This document shows positions 24,701-32,178 of a DNA stretch of 47,705 bases, one piece after another (position 1 is the stretch's first letter; the number at the start of each line of letters is the position of its first letter). Source of the stretch: JBFMFB01 sp040752115 (lineage in GTDB: Bacteria; Pseudomonadota; Gammaproteobacteria; Burkholderiales; Sulfuricellaceae); assembly GCA_040752115.1 (NCBI GenBank), contig JBFMFB010000019.1:1-47705 (forward strand), in the 5' to 3' direction. Made by a program: the position numbers and the translations under genes. The notes beneath the pieces are model-generated. The model had not been told where the DNA came from, made no database searches, and saw only the letters and a program-made list of their open reading frames with translations.

Positions 24701-25561
24701 CAGCACGGCCTTCTTGCCACCGGCATTCATCGCCACGTTGCCGCCGATACAGGACGCATCCGCCGACGTGGGGTCCACGGCGAAGGCGTAGCCGGCGGTT
24801 TCCGCCGCTTCCATCACGCGCCGGGTGACCACGCCGGCGCCGCAATGGATGGTGGCGACCGGCTCGGCAACGCCGGGCAGGGGCATGTTTTCCACTGTAC
24901 CCAGCTTGTCGAGTTTTTCGGTATTGATGACGGCGGAAAGCCGGTCCAGCGGCACCGCGCCGCCGGTGTAGCCGGTGCCGCCGCCGCGCGGGATCACGGT
25001 CAGGCCGCAGTCGATGCAGGCGCGCACCAGCGGCGCGACTTCGGTTTCGCTGCCCGGGGTGATGACCACGAACGGGTATTCCACCCGCCAGTCGGTGGCG
25101 TCGGTGACGTGCGATACGCGGGCGAGCCCGTCGAACTGGATATTGTCGCGGCGGGTGAAGGCGCCCAGTTTGTGCAGCACACGCCGCCGCAGTTTTGCGG
25201 TTTGCGCGAAATCGGCCTCGAACGCATCCACCGCACGGTGCGCCGCATTCAGCAGCTCCAGCACCCTGGCGTTGTCCTGCCGCCGCTCCTCAATGGCGCG
25301 CAGGCGGTGGCGCAATGCCGCCACCAGCGCCTGCTGGCGCTTCCTGTTGGCGAGCAGGTCGTCCTGCAGGTAAGGGTTGCGCGTCACCACCCACAGATCG
25401 CCCAGCACCTCGAACAGCATGCGCGCGGAACGGCCCGTGCGGCGCTCGCCGCGCAGCTCGTCCAGGGTTCGCCACATTTCCTCGCCCAGAAAGCGGATGA
25501 CGATTTCACGGTCGGAGAAAGAAGTGTAGTTGTAAGGAATTTCGCGCAGGCGGGCGGTCAT
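21737..25561 (-). CDS. DUF3683 FAD-linked oxidase fused to a Fe-S/CCG reductase module
   Basis: 1274 residues from ATG 25561 (MTARLREIPYNYTSFSDRE), where homology begins; the frame stays open further upstream. Order: N-terminal DUF3683 (about 1-140), FAD-binding PCMH-type domain with PRGGGTGYTGG near 192, FAD-oxidase C-terminal domain to about 780, two ferredoxin-like CxxCxxCxxxC clusters near 807 (CLRCGKCKPVC) and 870 (CTVCHRCVKPCP), and two cysteine-rich CCG domains near 1018-1100 and 1148-1225. This combines GlcD- and GlcF-like parts, suggesting a D-2-hydroxyacid (lactate/glycolate-like) dehydrogenase passing electrons to the quinone pool. A repeat arm is translated near residue 620. Confidence 0.92.
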   Translation of the reverse strand: MTARLREIPYNYTSFSDREIVIRFLGEEMWRTLDELRGERRTGRSARMLFEVLGDLWVVTRNPYLQDDLLANRKRQQALVAALRHRLRAIEERRQDNARVLELLNAAHRAVDAFEADFAQTAKLRRRVLHKLGAFTRRDNIQFDGLARVSHVTDATDWRVEYPFVVITPGSETEVAPLVRACIDCGLTVIPRGGGTGYTGGAVPLDRLSAVINTEKLDKLGTVENMPLPGVAEPVATIHCGAGVVTRRVMEAAETAGYAFAVDPTSADASCIGGNVAMNAGGKKAVLWGTALDNLASWRMVTPDADWLEVERLDHNLGKIHDADTARFRIARFGPDGKMPRGEPEILEIPGARFRKTGLGKDVTDKFLAGLPGVQKEGCDGIITSARFILHRMPAHTRTVCLEFFGQVREAVPAIVEIKDWLDAHPLALLAGLEHLDERYLKAVGYATKANRPERPKMVLLADIVSDDETAAGEAASHIVRLANARSGEGFIAVSPAARKKFWLDRARTAAIAAHTNAFKINEDVVIPLERLADYSDGIERINIELSIKNKLKLLDGLEEFLRGELPLFQDEETQADPELTASRRERGLTLLKETRQRWSWLLGHLDERHDRPEPERLTPYSSPLTSPATVFEALQDHTLRVSWKREVRKPLQQIFSGREYQPVLERCDAIHKAVLKSRVFVALHMHAGDGNVHTNIPVNSDDYEMLREANQAVARIMRLAQELGGVISGEHGIGLTKLEFLDPKTIETFAAYKAKVDPNGHFNRGKLMQGADLRNAYTPSFSLLEAESLIMEQSAIGDIADSIKDCLRCGKCKPVCSTHVPRANLLYSPRNKVLATSLLIEAFLYEEQTRRGVSLKHFDEFNDVAEHCTVCHRCVKPCPVNIDFGDVSVAMRNFLRKQGKKKSSPGGFASMLFLNATDPNTIKLLRKGMIEWGYKAQRLGYEAAKNLGLLKQQQTHPPATVGRAPVAAQVIHFVNKPMPGNLPARTSRALLGLEDPAIVPVIRNPAKVNEDSDAVFYFPGCGSERLFSQVGLATQAMLYELGAQTVLPPGYLCCGYPQTASGNHAKGQEISTANRVLFHRIANTLNYLDIKTVIVSCGTCMDQLMLYEFDKIFPGCRLLDIHEYLMERGVAVDQEHGVRYIYHDPCHTPMKTHAPQKVVNALLGTEVELSDRCCGESGTLAVSRPDISTQVRFRKQEELVKNAAEIRRAEPHANIKILTSCPSCLQGLLRYNDDTGMDADYVVIEMARHFLGDGWMEDYIAKATQGGIERVLL
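23685..23712. repeat. Heptamer repeat arm inside the FAD/Fe-S gene (J)
   Basis: Four exact, in-phase heptamers: GTGAGGG, GTGAGGA, GTAAGGA, GTGAGGC. They are the same GTRAGGN units that form elements A, C, H and I. On the coding (minus) strand they encode RLTPYSSPLT in a linker between conserved blocks. No complementary arm is present nearby, so this is a single arm or a remnant that remains in frame. Confidence 0.8.
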
Positions 25562-25683
25562 GGCGGGCTGTGGAGATGCAAAAGCGGGATGATATAGAAA
25601 CTCGGCGGCCTTTGCCATTTCAGGCTGGAAAATTCGTGGTTCAGGGTTTGCCACTGCTTTTGAGTGGTGCACTGCGATATCGT

Positions 25684-26079
25684 TCACGCCGCCAGCTTTG
25701 CCACGACGAGGTAGCGCGCGAGCTTGCCGGCCGCCATGAACAGCGCCGCTTTCCAGATGTTGAGCCGCAGCCAGCCGGCGGCGACGCATAGCGCATCGCC
25801 GATTACCGGCGCCCAGGCAAACAGCAGCGCCGGGCTGCCGATGCGTTGCACCCGGTCGAGAGCGGAGGTCTGTTTCGCTTCCGGCGCGAGCCGTCCCAGC
25901 AGATAGGAGGTCAGACCGCCAAGCGTGTTGCCGGCGGTGGCAACCCACAGTGCCGGCCAGAACAGTTGGGGGGCGGCTTTCAGCATGCCGAACAGCATGG
26001 CTTCCGACCCCCCGGGCAGCAGGGTCGCACCGAGAAAGCTGCTGAGGAAGACGGCTGAGAGACTGAGTGGTTCGCCCAA
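25684..26079 (-). CDS. yqaA: YqaA-family small membrane protein (DedA/SNARE-associated type)
   Basis: 131 residues from TTG 26079, just past the rodA stop. It closely parallels enterobacterial YqaA: SAVFLSSFLGATLLPGGSE near the start, the AGNTLGGLTSYLLGR helix, LLFAWAPVIGDALCVAAGW and the C-terminal GKLARYLVV. Four hydrophobic segments indicate an inner-membrane protein. Relatives of the DedA/VTT fold are lipid or small-molecule transporters, but YqaA has no known role to me. The start is uncertain: no ATG or Shine-Dalgarno is near, and coupling to rodA (12 nt upstream) is likely. Confidence 0.82.
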   Translation of the reverse strand: MGEPLSLSAVFLSSFLGATLLPGGSEAMLFGMLKAAPQLFWPALWVATAGNTLGGLTSYLLGRLAPEAKQTSALDRVQRIGSPALLFAWAPVIGDALCVAAGWLRLNIWKAALFMAAGKLARYLVVAKLAA

Positions 26080-26090
26080 GATCGCGGTCG

Positions 26091-27185
26091 TCAGGTTTTG
26101 ACCAGCTTGCGGTGGGTCTGGATGCTCATCAGGATGCCGAAGCCAGTCATCAGCGTGACCATCGAGGTACCGCCGTAGCTGATGAGCGGCAGCGGCACCC
26201 CAACCACGGGCAGGATGCCGCTCACCATGCCCATGTTGACGAAGGCGTAGGTGAAGAAAGTGAGGGTGACGCCGCCCGCCAGCAGCCGGCTGAACAGGGT
26301 CGGGGCGTTGGCGGCGATCACCAGGCCGCGCGCGATGACCAGCAGGTACAGCGTCAGCAGCATCAGGTTGCCGAACAAGCCGAATTCTTCGGCGAACACC
26401 GCGAAAATGAAATCGGTGCTGCGTTCGGGCAGGAAGTCGAGATGCGCCTGCGTGCCATGAAGCCAGCCTTTGCCGAATATCCCGCCCGAACCGAGCGCAA
26501 TGGTGGATTGCAGGGTGTGATAGCCGGCGCCAAGCGGATCCTGCGACGGGTCGAGGAGCGTGAGGATGCGCTGGCGCTGGTAATCGTGCAGCAGCGACCA
26601 TAGCACCGGGGCGCTGGCGGCTCCGGCAATCGCCAGGCCGAGAATGATGCGCCAGCTCAACCCCGCCAGGAACAGCACGTAGAAGCCGGAGGCGCTGACC
26701 AGAAGCGCCGTGCCAAGATCGGGCTGCTTGACGATGAACCCGACCGGGACCAGCAGCAATAGTGCGGCAACCGCGAAATTCTTGAGGCGCAGGTCGGCCT
26801 CGTATTTGCCGAAATACCAGGCGAGCATGAGCGGCACGGCGAGCTTCATCAACTCGGAAGGCTGGATGCGGGTGACCCCGACGTGCAGCCAGCGCCGCGC
26901 GCCGTGGCTCACTTCGCCGAACAGCGCCACGCCGAGCAGCAGCACCAATCCCAGGACGTACATCGGCAGGGCAAGCCGCGCCAAGTGTTGGGGCGGGATA
27001 TTGGCGACCAGCCACATCATCACCAGCGCCGCCGCCATATTCAGCATCTGGCCGCTTACTTTGCCGAGGTCCTGGCCGGATGCGCTGTACAGCACGGTGA
27101 GCCCGAGCAGCATGAGCAGGCTCAATGCGAGCAGCAGGTAGCGGTCGACATGAAGAACCAGGCGCTGCCACAAGCGGTTAATCAT
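26091..27185 (-). CDS. rodA: Rod-shape peptidoglycan glycosyltransferase RodA
   Basis: 364 residues of the SEDS family with about ten membrane helices. It polymerises glycan strands for lateral wall growth together with PBP2. Visible motifs: PSELMKLAVPLMLAWYF, PDLGTALLVSASG and GVPLPLISYGGTSM. ATG 27185 overlaps the mrdA stop by 8 nt, and the acidic end of MrdA (codons GAG-GAG-GAA) doubles as the ribosome-binding site, so the two are tightly coupled. Confidence 0.96.
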   Translation of the reverse strand: MINRLWQRLVLHVDRYLLLALSLLMLLGLTVLYSASGQDLGKVSGQMLNMAAALVMMWLVANIPPQHLARLALPMYVLGLVLLLGVALFGEVSHGARRWLHVGVTRIQPSELMKLAVPLMLAWYFGKYEADLRLKNFAVAALLLLVPVGFIVKQPDLGTALLVSASGFYVLFLAGLSWRIILGLAIAGAASAPVLWSLLHDYQRQRILTLLDPSQDPLGAGYHTLQSTIALGSGGIFGKGWLHGTQAHLDFLPERSTDFIFAVFAEEFGLFGNLMLLTLYLLVIARGLVIAANAPTLFSRLLAGGVTLTFFTYAFVNMGMVSGILPVVGVPLPLISYGGTSMVTLMTGFGILMSIQTHRKLVKT

Positions 27186-29082
27186 TTTCCTCCTCCTCGC
27201 CTTCACCCGCATCCGGAACCGGCGCCTCTGGCCGCTTTCCGAGCAGATAGAAGTCGAATACCTTGCGCGCGATGGGGGCGGCAGTGGAGCCGCCGTGGCC
27301 GCCGTTTTCGACGAGGATGGCGAGCGCGATCTTCGGGTCGTCGGCCGGCGCGTAGGCGATGAACAGGGCATGGTCGCGGTGCCGCTCTGCCACCCGGCTT
27401 TCGACGTATTTTTCCGTCTGCTTCATGCCGATCACCTGGGCCGTGCCGGTCTTGCCCGCCATCTGGTAAGTGCTGTTCGCGCCCGCTTGCGCCGCGGTTC
27501 CGCCGGGGCGGGTGACGTCCACCATGGCGGCTTGTACCAGCGCCAGATTTTCCGGTTTGAGCGGGAGCTTGTCCGCCACTTTCGGGGGAATCGCCTGCAC
27601 CTGATTGGTTTTGCTGTCCTGGATGCTTCTCACCAGATGGGGGCGCATGGCCAGGCCGTTGTTGGCCAGCGTCGCGGTGGCCGCCGCCAGTTGCAGCGGA
27701 GTGGCCAGATTATAGCCCTGGCCGATGCCGACACTGACGGTGTCGCCGGTATACCATTTCTGCTTGAAGCGCTTGCGCTTCCAATCCTGCGAAGGCAGCA
27801 CGCCGGCGGCCTCGCCTTCGATGTCGATGCCGGTCTTGCGGCCGAAACCGAAATGGCTGATGAAGTTGTAGATGTTGTCGATGCCGAGGTCCACCGCCAG
27901 GCCGTAGTAGTAAGTGTCGCACGAGATGACGATGGATTTCTTCAGGTCCACCGAGCCGTGGCCGCCCGCTTTCCAGTCGCGGTAGCGGTGGCTGCTGCCG
28001 GGCAGCATGTAAAAGCCCGGATCGTGGATGGTGCTGGCCGGGTTGCGCTTGCCCAGTTCGAGTCCCGCCAGTGCCATGAACGGCTTGAACGTGGACCCGG
28101 GCGGATATTGTCCGCGCAGGGCGCGGTTGGTGAGCGGTTTGTCGGGCGAATTGTTGAGCACGTCCCAGTTGACTGAGTCGATGCCGTCCACAAACAGATT
28201 GGGGTCGAAGCCGGGCTGGCTGACGAAAGCGAGGATCTCGCCGGTTTTGGGTTCGATCGCCACCAGCGCACCGCGGTGCTGGCCAAAGGCAGTGACGGCG
28301 ACTTCCTGCAGGCGGCTGTCCAGAGTAAGGTAAAGGGTGTCGCCGGAAACCGGCGGGGTTCGGCTCAGGGTTCTGACCGCGCGGCCGCCGGCGTCGGTTT
28401 CCACCTGCTCGAAGCCGGTGATGCCGTGCAGGGATTTTTCGTATTTCTGCTCGATGCCGATTTTGCCGATATGGTCGCTGCCGCGGTAATTGGAGAGATC
28501 GTCGCTTTGTTCCAGCTGTGCCAGATCCTTGTCGCTGATGCGGCCGATGTGGCCGATCACGTGCGAGAACAGCTCATTATGGGGGTAGTGGCGGAACAGC
28601 CGGGCCTTGATGTCCACTCCCGGAAAGCGGTAGCGGTTGACGGCGAATTTCGCCACTTCGGTTTCGTTGAGGCGGGTGCGGAGCGGCAGGCTCTCGAAAT
28701 TCTTGCTTTCTTCCAGCAGCTTCCTGAAGTTCTTGCGGTCTTTCGGCGAGATTTCGACAATTTCGGCCAGGGCATTGATGGTGGCTTCCAGGTTGCCTAC
28801 CTTGTTCGGGGTGATTTCCAGGGTGTAGGCGGAATAGTTGTGGGCCAGCGCCACACCGTTGCGATCGAGGATCAGCCCGCGGTTGGGCACGACCGGGACG
28901 ATCGATATCCGGTTGCTTTCCGCCAGGGTGCGGTAGTGCTCGTGCTGGAACGTCTGCAGGTAAAAAAAGCGCACCGCCAGCAGAAGAAACAAAAACACCA
29001 CGAAAACCGCGCCGATACCCAGGCGCAGTTTGAAATAGTGCAGTTCCCGCTGATGATTCTTGAGCTCGGCTTGGGTCTTCAC
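27178..29082 (-). CDS. mrdA: Penicillin-binding protein 2 (elongation transpeptidase)
   Basis: 634 residues, full length. One N-terminal membrane anchor (about 22-42), then the pedestal/dimerisation domain and the transpeptidase domain. Active-site motifs are S330-T-F-K (PPGSTFKP), S387-C-D and K544-T-G-T. It cross-links peptidoglycan in the elongasome with RodA, MreC and MreD. Start overlaps the mreD stop as ATGA; its end overlaps rodA. The C-terminus is an unusual acidic run of Glu residues that also encodes the rodA ribosome site. Confidence 0.96.
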   Translation of the reverse strand: MKTQAELKNHQRELHYFKLRLGIGAVFVVFLFLLLAVRFFYLQTFQHEHYRTLAESNRISIVPVVPNRGLILDRNGVALAHNYSAYTLEITPNKVGNLEATINALAEIVEISPKDRKNFRKLLEESKNFESLPLRTRLNETEVAKFAVNRYRFPGVDIKARLFRHYPHNELFSHVIGHIGRISDKDLAQLEQSDDLSNYRGSDHIGKIGIEQKYEKSLHGITGFEQVETDAGGRAVRTLSRTPPVSGDTLYLTLDSRLQEVAVTAFGQHRGALVAIEPKTGEILAFVSQPGFDPNLFVDGIDSVNWDVLNNSPDKPLTNRALRGQYPPGSTFKPFMALAGLELGKRNPASTIHDPGFYMLPGSSHRYRDWKAGGHGSVDLKKSIVISCDTYYYGLAVDLGIDNIYNFISHFGFGRKTGIDIEGEAAGVLPSQDWKRKRFKQKWYTGDTVSVGIGQGYNLATPLQLAAATATLANNGLAMRPHLVRSIQDSKTNQVQAIPPKVADKLPLKPENLALVQAAMVDVTRPGGTAAQAGANSTYQMAGKTGTAQVIGMKQTEKYVESRVAERHRDHALFIAYAPADDPKIALAILVENGGHGGSTAAPIARKVFDFYLLGKRPEAPVPDAGEGEEEEND

Positions 29083-29606
29083 TTCGGCCCTGTGGGATAG
29101 GCATCTTCGGGTTTGGATTTCCTCTGCTGCGCGGACTGGACAAGCAGCAGCAGCGCCGGCCAGGCGGCCATACCGGTGAGGGTGGGCAGGAAGTAGCCCC
29201 AGCCGGTGAAGTCATCGCCGGCCACCAGGCGCACCAGCAGCGCCAGCGCTTGCGACAGGAGCAGCAGCACGGCGACGTGCAGCGCCTGCTGCCACGGGCC
29301 GAACTGCTGGATGCGCCGGTGCAGCAGCAGTGCAAGAAAAATCATTACCGAGTAAGCCAGGGCATGTTGTCCCAGCAAGCTGCCGTCGGCCACGTCGACG
29401 AGCAGTCCCATCAGCCAGGCCACGCCGAGCCCGAGCTTGCGCGGATAGTGGATGCTCCAATAGAGCAGCAGCAGCGCGACGAAATCCGGCCGCAACGGCA
29501 GCATTTCCTCCCACGGCAGGAAATTCAGGATCAGGGCGACGAGCAGGGTAAGCGCGATGAATTTTGCGCTGCTCGGTTTGGTCAGGACGGAAGGCGTAAC
29601 CGGCAC
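29079..29606 (-). CDS. mreD: Rod-shape determining membrane protein MreD
   Basis: 175 residues from GTG 29606, which lies directly after the mreC stop with GAGGA about 7 nt upstream. Five to six membrane helices (e.g. FIALTLLVALILNFLP, LGLGVAWLMGLLVDVADGSLLG cut into parts) and the LLGQHALAY motif match MreD. It works with MreC as a scaffold in the elongation complex. A longer in-frame extension upstream exists but overlaps mreC and is not favoured. It overlaps mrdA by 4 nt. Confidence 0.92.
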   Translation of the reverse strand: MPVTPSVLTKPSSAKFIALTLLVALILNFLPWEEMLPLRPDFVALLLLYWSIHYPRKLGLGVAWLMGLLVDVADGSLLGQHALAYSVMIFLALLLHRRIQQFGPWQQALHVAVLLLLSQALALLVRLVAGDDFTGWGYFLPTLTGMAAWPALLLLVQSAQQRKSKPEDAYPTGPK

Positions 29607-29607
29607 G

Positions 29608-30549
29608 TCAGTTTCCTCGATTTTCTTCGGCGGCCCTGGCCGGACGCTTGCCGCCCTTGCCCTTGCCCTTGGGCTGGGCTTCATTCCTGGGCTCGGCGGG
29701 AGGAGGCGCTGCGATGATCTGGCCGCCAGAGACGATCAGCAGTTGTTTGTGACGGTCTGCGCCGGCGCTCGGCGTGCAGGATATCTTGGCGAAGGGATAG
29801 GCGGCATTGCGCTCGACCTTCGACACCACTGCTACCGGCAGCCCCCGCGGATAGGTACCGTCGATGCCGGAAGTCACCAGTACATCGCCGTTTTGTATGT
29901 CCGCGTTGACCGGCATGTAAGGCAGATCCAGCATGCTGTCCTGTCCGTGGCCGAAGGCGATGGCGCGCAGCCCGTTGCGCACCACTTCGATCGGCACCGC
30001 CTGGCCCTTGTCGGTGAGCAGGGTGATCTCGCTGGTGAGCAGATAGACTCTCGTCACCTGCCCGACCAGGCCGATCTCGTCAATGACCGCCTGGCCCGGC
30101 CTGACATTGTGGCTGGTCCCCTTGTCGACGACAATCCTGCGGCTGAAGGGATCGCGCCCCGCGTACAGCACTTCGGTCAGCGTGGTCTTCTCGCGGAGGT
30201 TTTGCTGGGCGTTGAACAGATTGCGCAGATAGGCGTTCTCGGCCAGCAGCGACTGATAGCGCTCGAGTTGCGCGGCGTTTTCCAGCTGTTGCCTTTTGAG
30301 ACGGCTGTTTTCGCTGGCCAGTTGGGTCTGGGTGACGAAGAATTCGCCCGCGCGCTGGGTCAGCATGGCCGGGCTGTTGGCAAGCTGCTGCAGGGGATGG
30401 GCCAGCACCGCCAGCGTTTGCCGGATCCACCCCAACTGGTTGAAGCGCGTATCCGCCACCATGAACACGATGGAGAGCACGCTGAAAAACGCCAGGCGGG
30501 TCAGCAGGCTGGGGCCGCGGTTGAAGAAAGGCGGGGGTGTATGGTCCAT
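29608..30549 (-). CDS. mreC: Rod-shape determining protein MreC
   Basis: 313 residues from ATG 30549 (MDHTPPPFFNRGPSLLTRL), with GGAA just upstream; a TTG at 30558 is the alternative. One membrane helix (about 16-33), a coiled coil (about 65-115), then the periplasmic beta-barrel domains. MreC links cytoplasmic MreB to PBP2. The C-terminal 35 residues are basic and proline-rich (PKGKGKGGKRPARAAEE), a low-complexity tail. A heptamer hairpin element separates it from mreB. Confidence 0.94.
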   Translation of the reverse strand: MDHTPPPFFNRGPSLLTRLAFFSVLSIVFMVADTRFNQLGWIRQTLAVLAHPLQQLANSPAMLTQRAGEFFVTQTQLASENSRLKRQQLENAAQLERYQSLLAENAYLRNLFNAQQNLREKTTLTEVLYAGRDPFSRRIVVDKGTSHNVRPGQAVIDEIGLVGQVTRVYLLTSEITLLTDKGQAVPIEVVRNGLRAIAFGHGQDSMLDLPYMPVNADIQNGDVLVTSGIDGTYPRGLPVAVVSKVERNAAYPFAKISCTPSAGADRHKQLLIVSGGQIIAAPPPAEPRNEAQPKGKGKGGKRPARAAEENRGN

Positions 30550-30558
30550 CTGTTCCAA

Positions 30559-30626
30559 GCACTGAGTTCTGAGTCCCGGGTACTGAGTAGAGCGTTCCCC
30601 TCAGGACTCAGGACTCGGGGCTCAGG
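30559..30626 (-). repeat. Heptamer-arm hairpin element G (CCTGAGT units) in the mre operon
   Basis: On the minus strand after the mreB stop: GAGCCCC, GAGTCCT, GAGTCCT, then a short loop and ACTCAGT, ACCCGGG, ACTCAGA, ACTCAGT. Each arm is four 7-nt steps and the two are imperfect complements around a loop of about 10-15 nt. The unit is related to the CCCAAGT array next to rsmE. It occupies nearly the whole mreB-mreC gap. Confidence 0.75.
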
Positions 30627-30633
30627 ACTGGAT

Positions 30634-31677
30634 TTAGTCGTTGGTGAAGACGCTGCCGAGCTTGTCCATCTCTTCCAGCGCCCGGCCCGAGCCGCGCACC
30701 ACGCAGGTCAGCGGATCTTCTGCGACGATCACCGGTAGCCCGGTTTCCTCCATCAGCAGGCGGTCGAGGTCGCGCAGCAGCGCACCGCCGCCAGTGAGCA
30801 CCATGCCTTTTTCCGCGATGTCGGCGCCCAGTTCGGGCGGAGTCTGCTCCAGGGCGGACTTGACCGCGCTGACGATGGCGTTTAGCGGCTCGGTCAGCGC
30901 TTCCAGGATTTCGTTGCTGGAGATGGTGAAGCTGCGCGGGATGCCTTCCGCCAGGTTGCGGCCCTTGACTTCCATTTCGCGCACTTCGGAGCCGGGGAAA
31001 GCCGATCCGATCTGCTTCTTGATCTGCTCGGCGGTGGCTTCGCCGATCAGCATGCCGTAATTGCGGCGGATGTAGTTGATGATCGCTTCGTCGAATTTGT
31101 CGCCGCCCACGCGCACCGAGGCCGCATACACGATGCCGCCCAGGGAGATGACGCCGACTTCGGTGGTGCCGCCGCCGATGTCCACCACCATCGAGCCGGT
31201 CGCTTCCGCCACCGGCATGTCCGCGCCGATCGCCGCCGCCATCGGCTCCTCGATCAGATAAACCTGGCGCGCTCCGGCGCCCACCGCCGATTCGCGGATG
31301 GCGCGCCGCTCCACCTGAGTGGAGCCGCAGGGGACGCAGATGATGATGCGCGGGCTGGGAGAGAGCATGCGCGAATCGTGGATTTTCTTGATGAAGAACT
31401 TGAGCATCTGCTCGGTGATGGTGAAATCGGCGATCACGCCGTCTTTCATCGGCCGGATGGCGGTGATGTTGCCCGGCGTACGCCCCAGCATTTGCTTGGC
31501 TTCGATGCCGACGGCCTGGATGGTTTTTTTCGTGGAAGGCCCGCCTTCCTGGCGGATGGCCACGACCGAAGGTTCGTCCAGTACGATGCCCTTGCCGCGC
31601 ACGTAGATCAGGGTGTTGGCCGTGCCAAGGTCGATGGCCAGGTCATTGGAAAAGTAGCCGCGTAAGAATCCAAACAT
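30634..31677 (-). CDS. mreB: Rod-shape determining actin homologue MreB
   Basis: 347 residues. Forms membrane-bound filaments that direct lateral wall synthesis. Phosphate-1 motif DLGTANTLIYV near 17, phosphate-2 VVDIGGGTTEVGVISLGG near 160, and the adenosine motif LTGGGALLRDLD near 290 are all intact; the N-terminal MFGFLRGYFSNDLA is an amphipathic membrane helix. It is first in the minus-strand mreBCD-mrdA-rodA-yqaA run, divergent from gatC across an A/T-rich 132-bp promoter region. Confidence 0.97.
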   Translation of the reverse strand: MFGFLRGYFSNDLAIDLGTANTLIYVRGKGIVLDEPSVVAIRQEGGPSTKKTIQAVGIEAKQMLGRTPGNITAIRPMKDGVIADFTITEQMLKFFIKKIHDSRMLSPSPRIIICVPCGSTQVERRAIRESAVGAGARQVYLIEEPMAAAIGADMPVAEATGSMVVDIGGGTTEVGVISLGGIVYAASVRVGGDKFDEAIINYIRRNYGMLIGEATAEQIKKQIGSAFPGSEVREMEVKGRNLAEGIPRSFTISSNEILEALTEPLNAIVSAVKSALEQTPPELGADIAEKGMVLTGGGALLRDLDRLLMEETGLPVIVAEDPLTCVVRGSGRALEEMDKLGSVFTND

Positions 31678-31809
31678 ATGTAAGTTCCAAAAATCTCGCC
31701 AAAAGGGGGCGGCCGGATCGCACTGGGCGTTGCCCGGCCTGGGTGCGCCGCTTAAAGGAATTATGATACCCTATTATGCTTGTGCTTATAAAGTTCATGG
31801 GTGAATTTT
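31678..31809. promoter_or_regulatory. Divergent promoter region between mreB and gatC
   Basis: The 132-bp gap contains the only strongly A/T-rich stretch nearby (about 31751-31800), with -10-like hexamers on both strands: TATTAT and TATAAA on the plus strand, CATAAT/TATCAT on the minus strand. Exact -35/-10 pairs could not be chosen with confidence. Confidence 0.45.
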
Positions 31810-32097
31810 ATGTCATTGGTTCTGGAGGATGTAAAGCGCGTCGCGCATCTTGCCCGGATCGCGGTGGACGACGCCGAAGCCGCGGGGTATCTGCCCCAGC
31901 TCGCCGGCATCCTGGAGCTGGTGGAGCAGATGCAGGCGGTGGACACGACCGGCATCGAGCCCATGGCTCATGCCCAGGACGTCGCGCAGCGGCTGCGCGC
32001 GGACGAAGTGGCGGAAACCGACCGCCGCGAAGCGTTCCAGGCCATCGCCCCCAAGGTCGAGGCGGGGCTGTATCTGGTTCCCAAAGTTATTGAGTAA
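31810..32097 (+). CDS. gatC: Aspartyl/glutamyl-tRNA amidotransferase subunit C
   Basis: 95 residues from ATG 31810; a GTG nine nt earlier is in frame but lies in the ribosome site. GatC wraps around GatA and stabilises the GatCAB complex that amidates Glu-tRNA(Gln) or Asp-tRNA(Asn). VKRVAHLARIAVDDAEA and the central DTTGIEPMAH are typical. The C-terminus VPKVIE is the family's normal end, so the stop codon TAA, which forms part of the first repeat heptamer, is native. Confidence 0.95.
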   Translation: MSLVLEDVKRVAHLARIAVDDAEAAGYLPQLAGILELVEQMQAVDTTGIEPMAHAQDVAQRLRADEVAETDRREAFQAIAPKVEAGLYLVPKVIE

Positions 32098-32171
32098 GGA
32101 GTCGAGAGTGAGGAGTGAGGAGTAAGGGGGCCACGATTTGCTCTCCTCACTCCTCACTCCTCACCCCTCAC
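32094..32171 (+). repeat. Heptamer-arm hairpin element H (GTGAGGA units) before gatA
   Basis: Five in-phase heptamers form the left arm: GTAAGGA (32094-32100, holding the gatC stop TAA), GTCGAGA, GTGAGGA, GTGAGGA, GTAAGGG. The right arm on the minus strand is GTGAGGG (32165-32171) and three GTGAGGA (32144-32164). The exact stem 32106-32122 / 32143-32159 is 17 bp with a 20-nt loop. The gatA ATG follows 7 nt later without a Shine-Dalgarno. Confidence 0.88.
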
Positions 32172-32178
32172 AAAAACA

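Noticed and set aside
25562..25948. Longer N-terminus for the FAD/Fe-S protein
   Set aside because: The extra residues overlap yqaA on the same strand in another frame and look non-coding; the conserved start is ATG 25561.
26080..27171. Upstream extension of the yqaA frame through rodA
   Set aside because: It is an Arg/Pro/Ala-rich shadow of rodA; membrane-protein homology begins near 26079.
32094..32171. Heptamer arrays as CRISPR repeats
   Set aside because: Units are 7 nt and directly tandem, with no spacers and no cas genes in the window.
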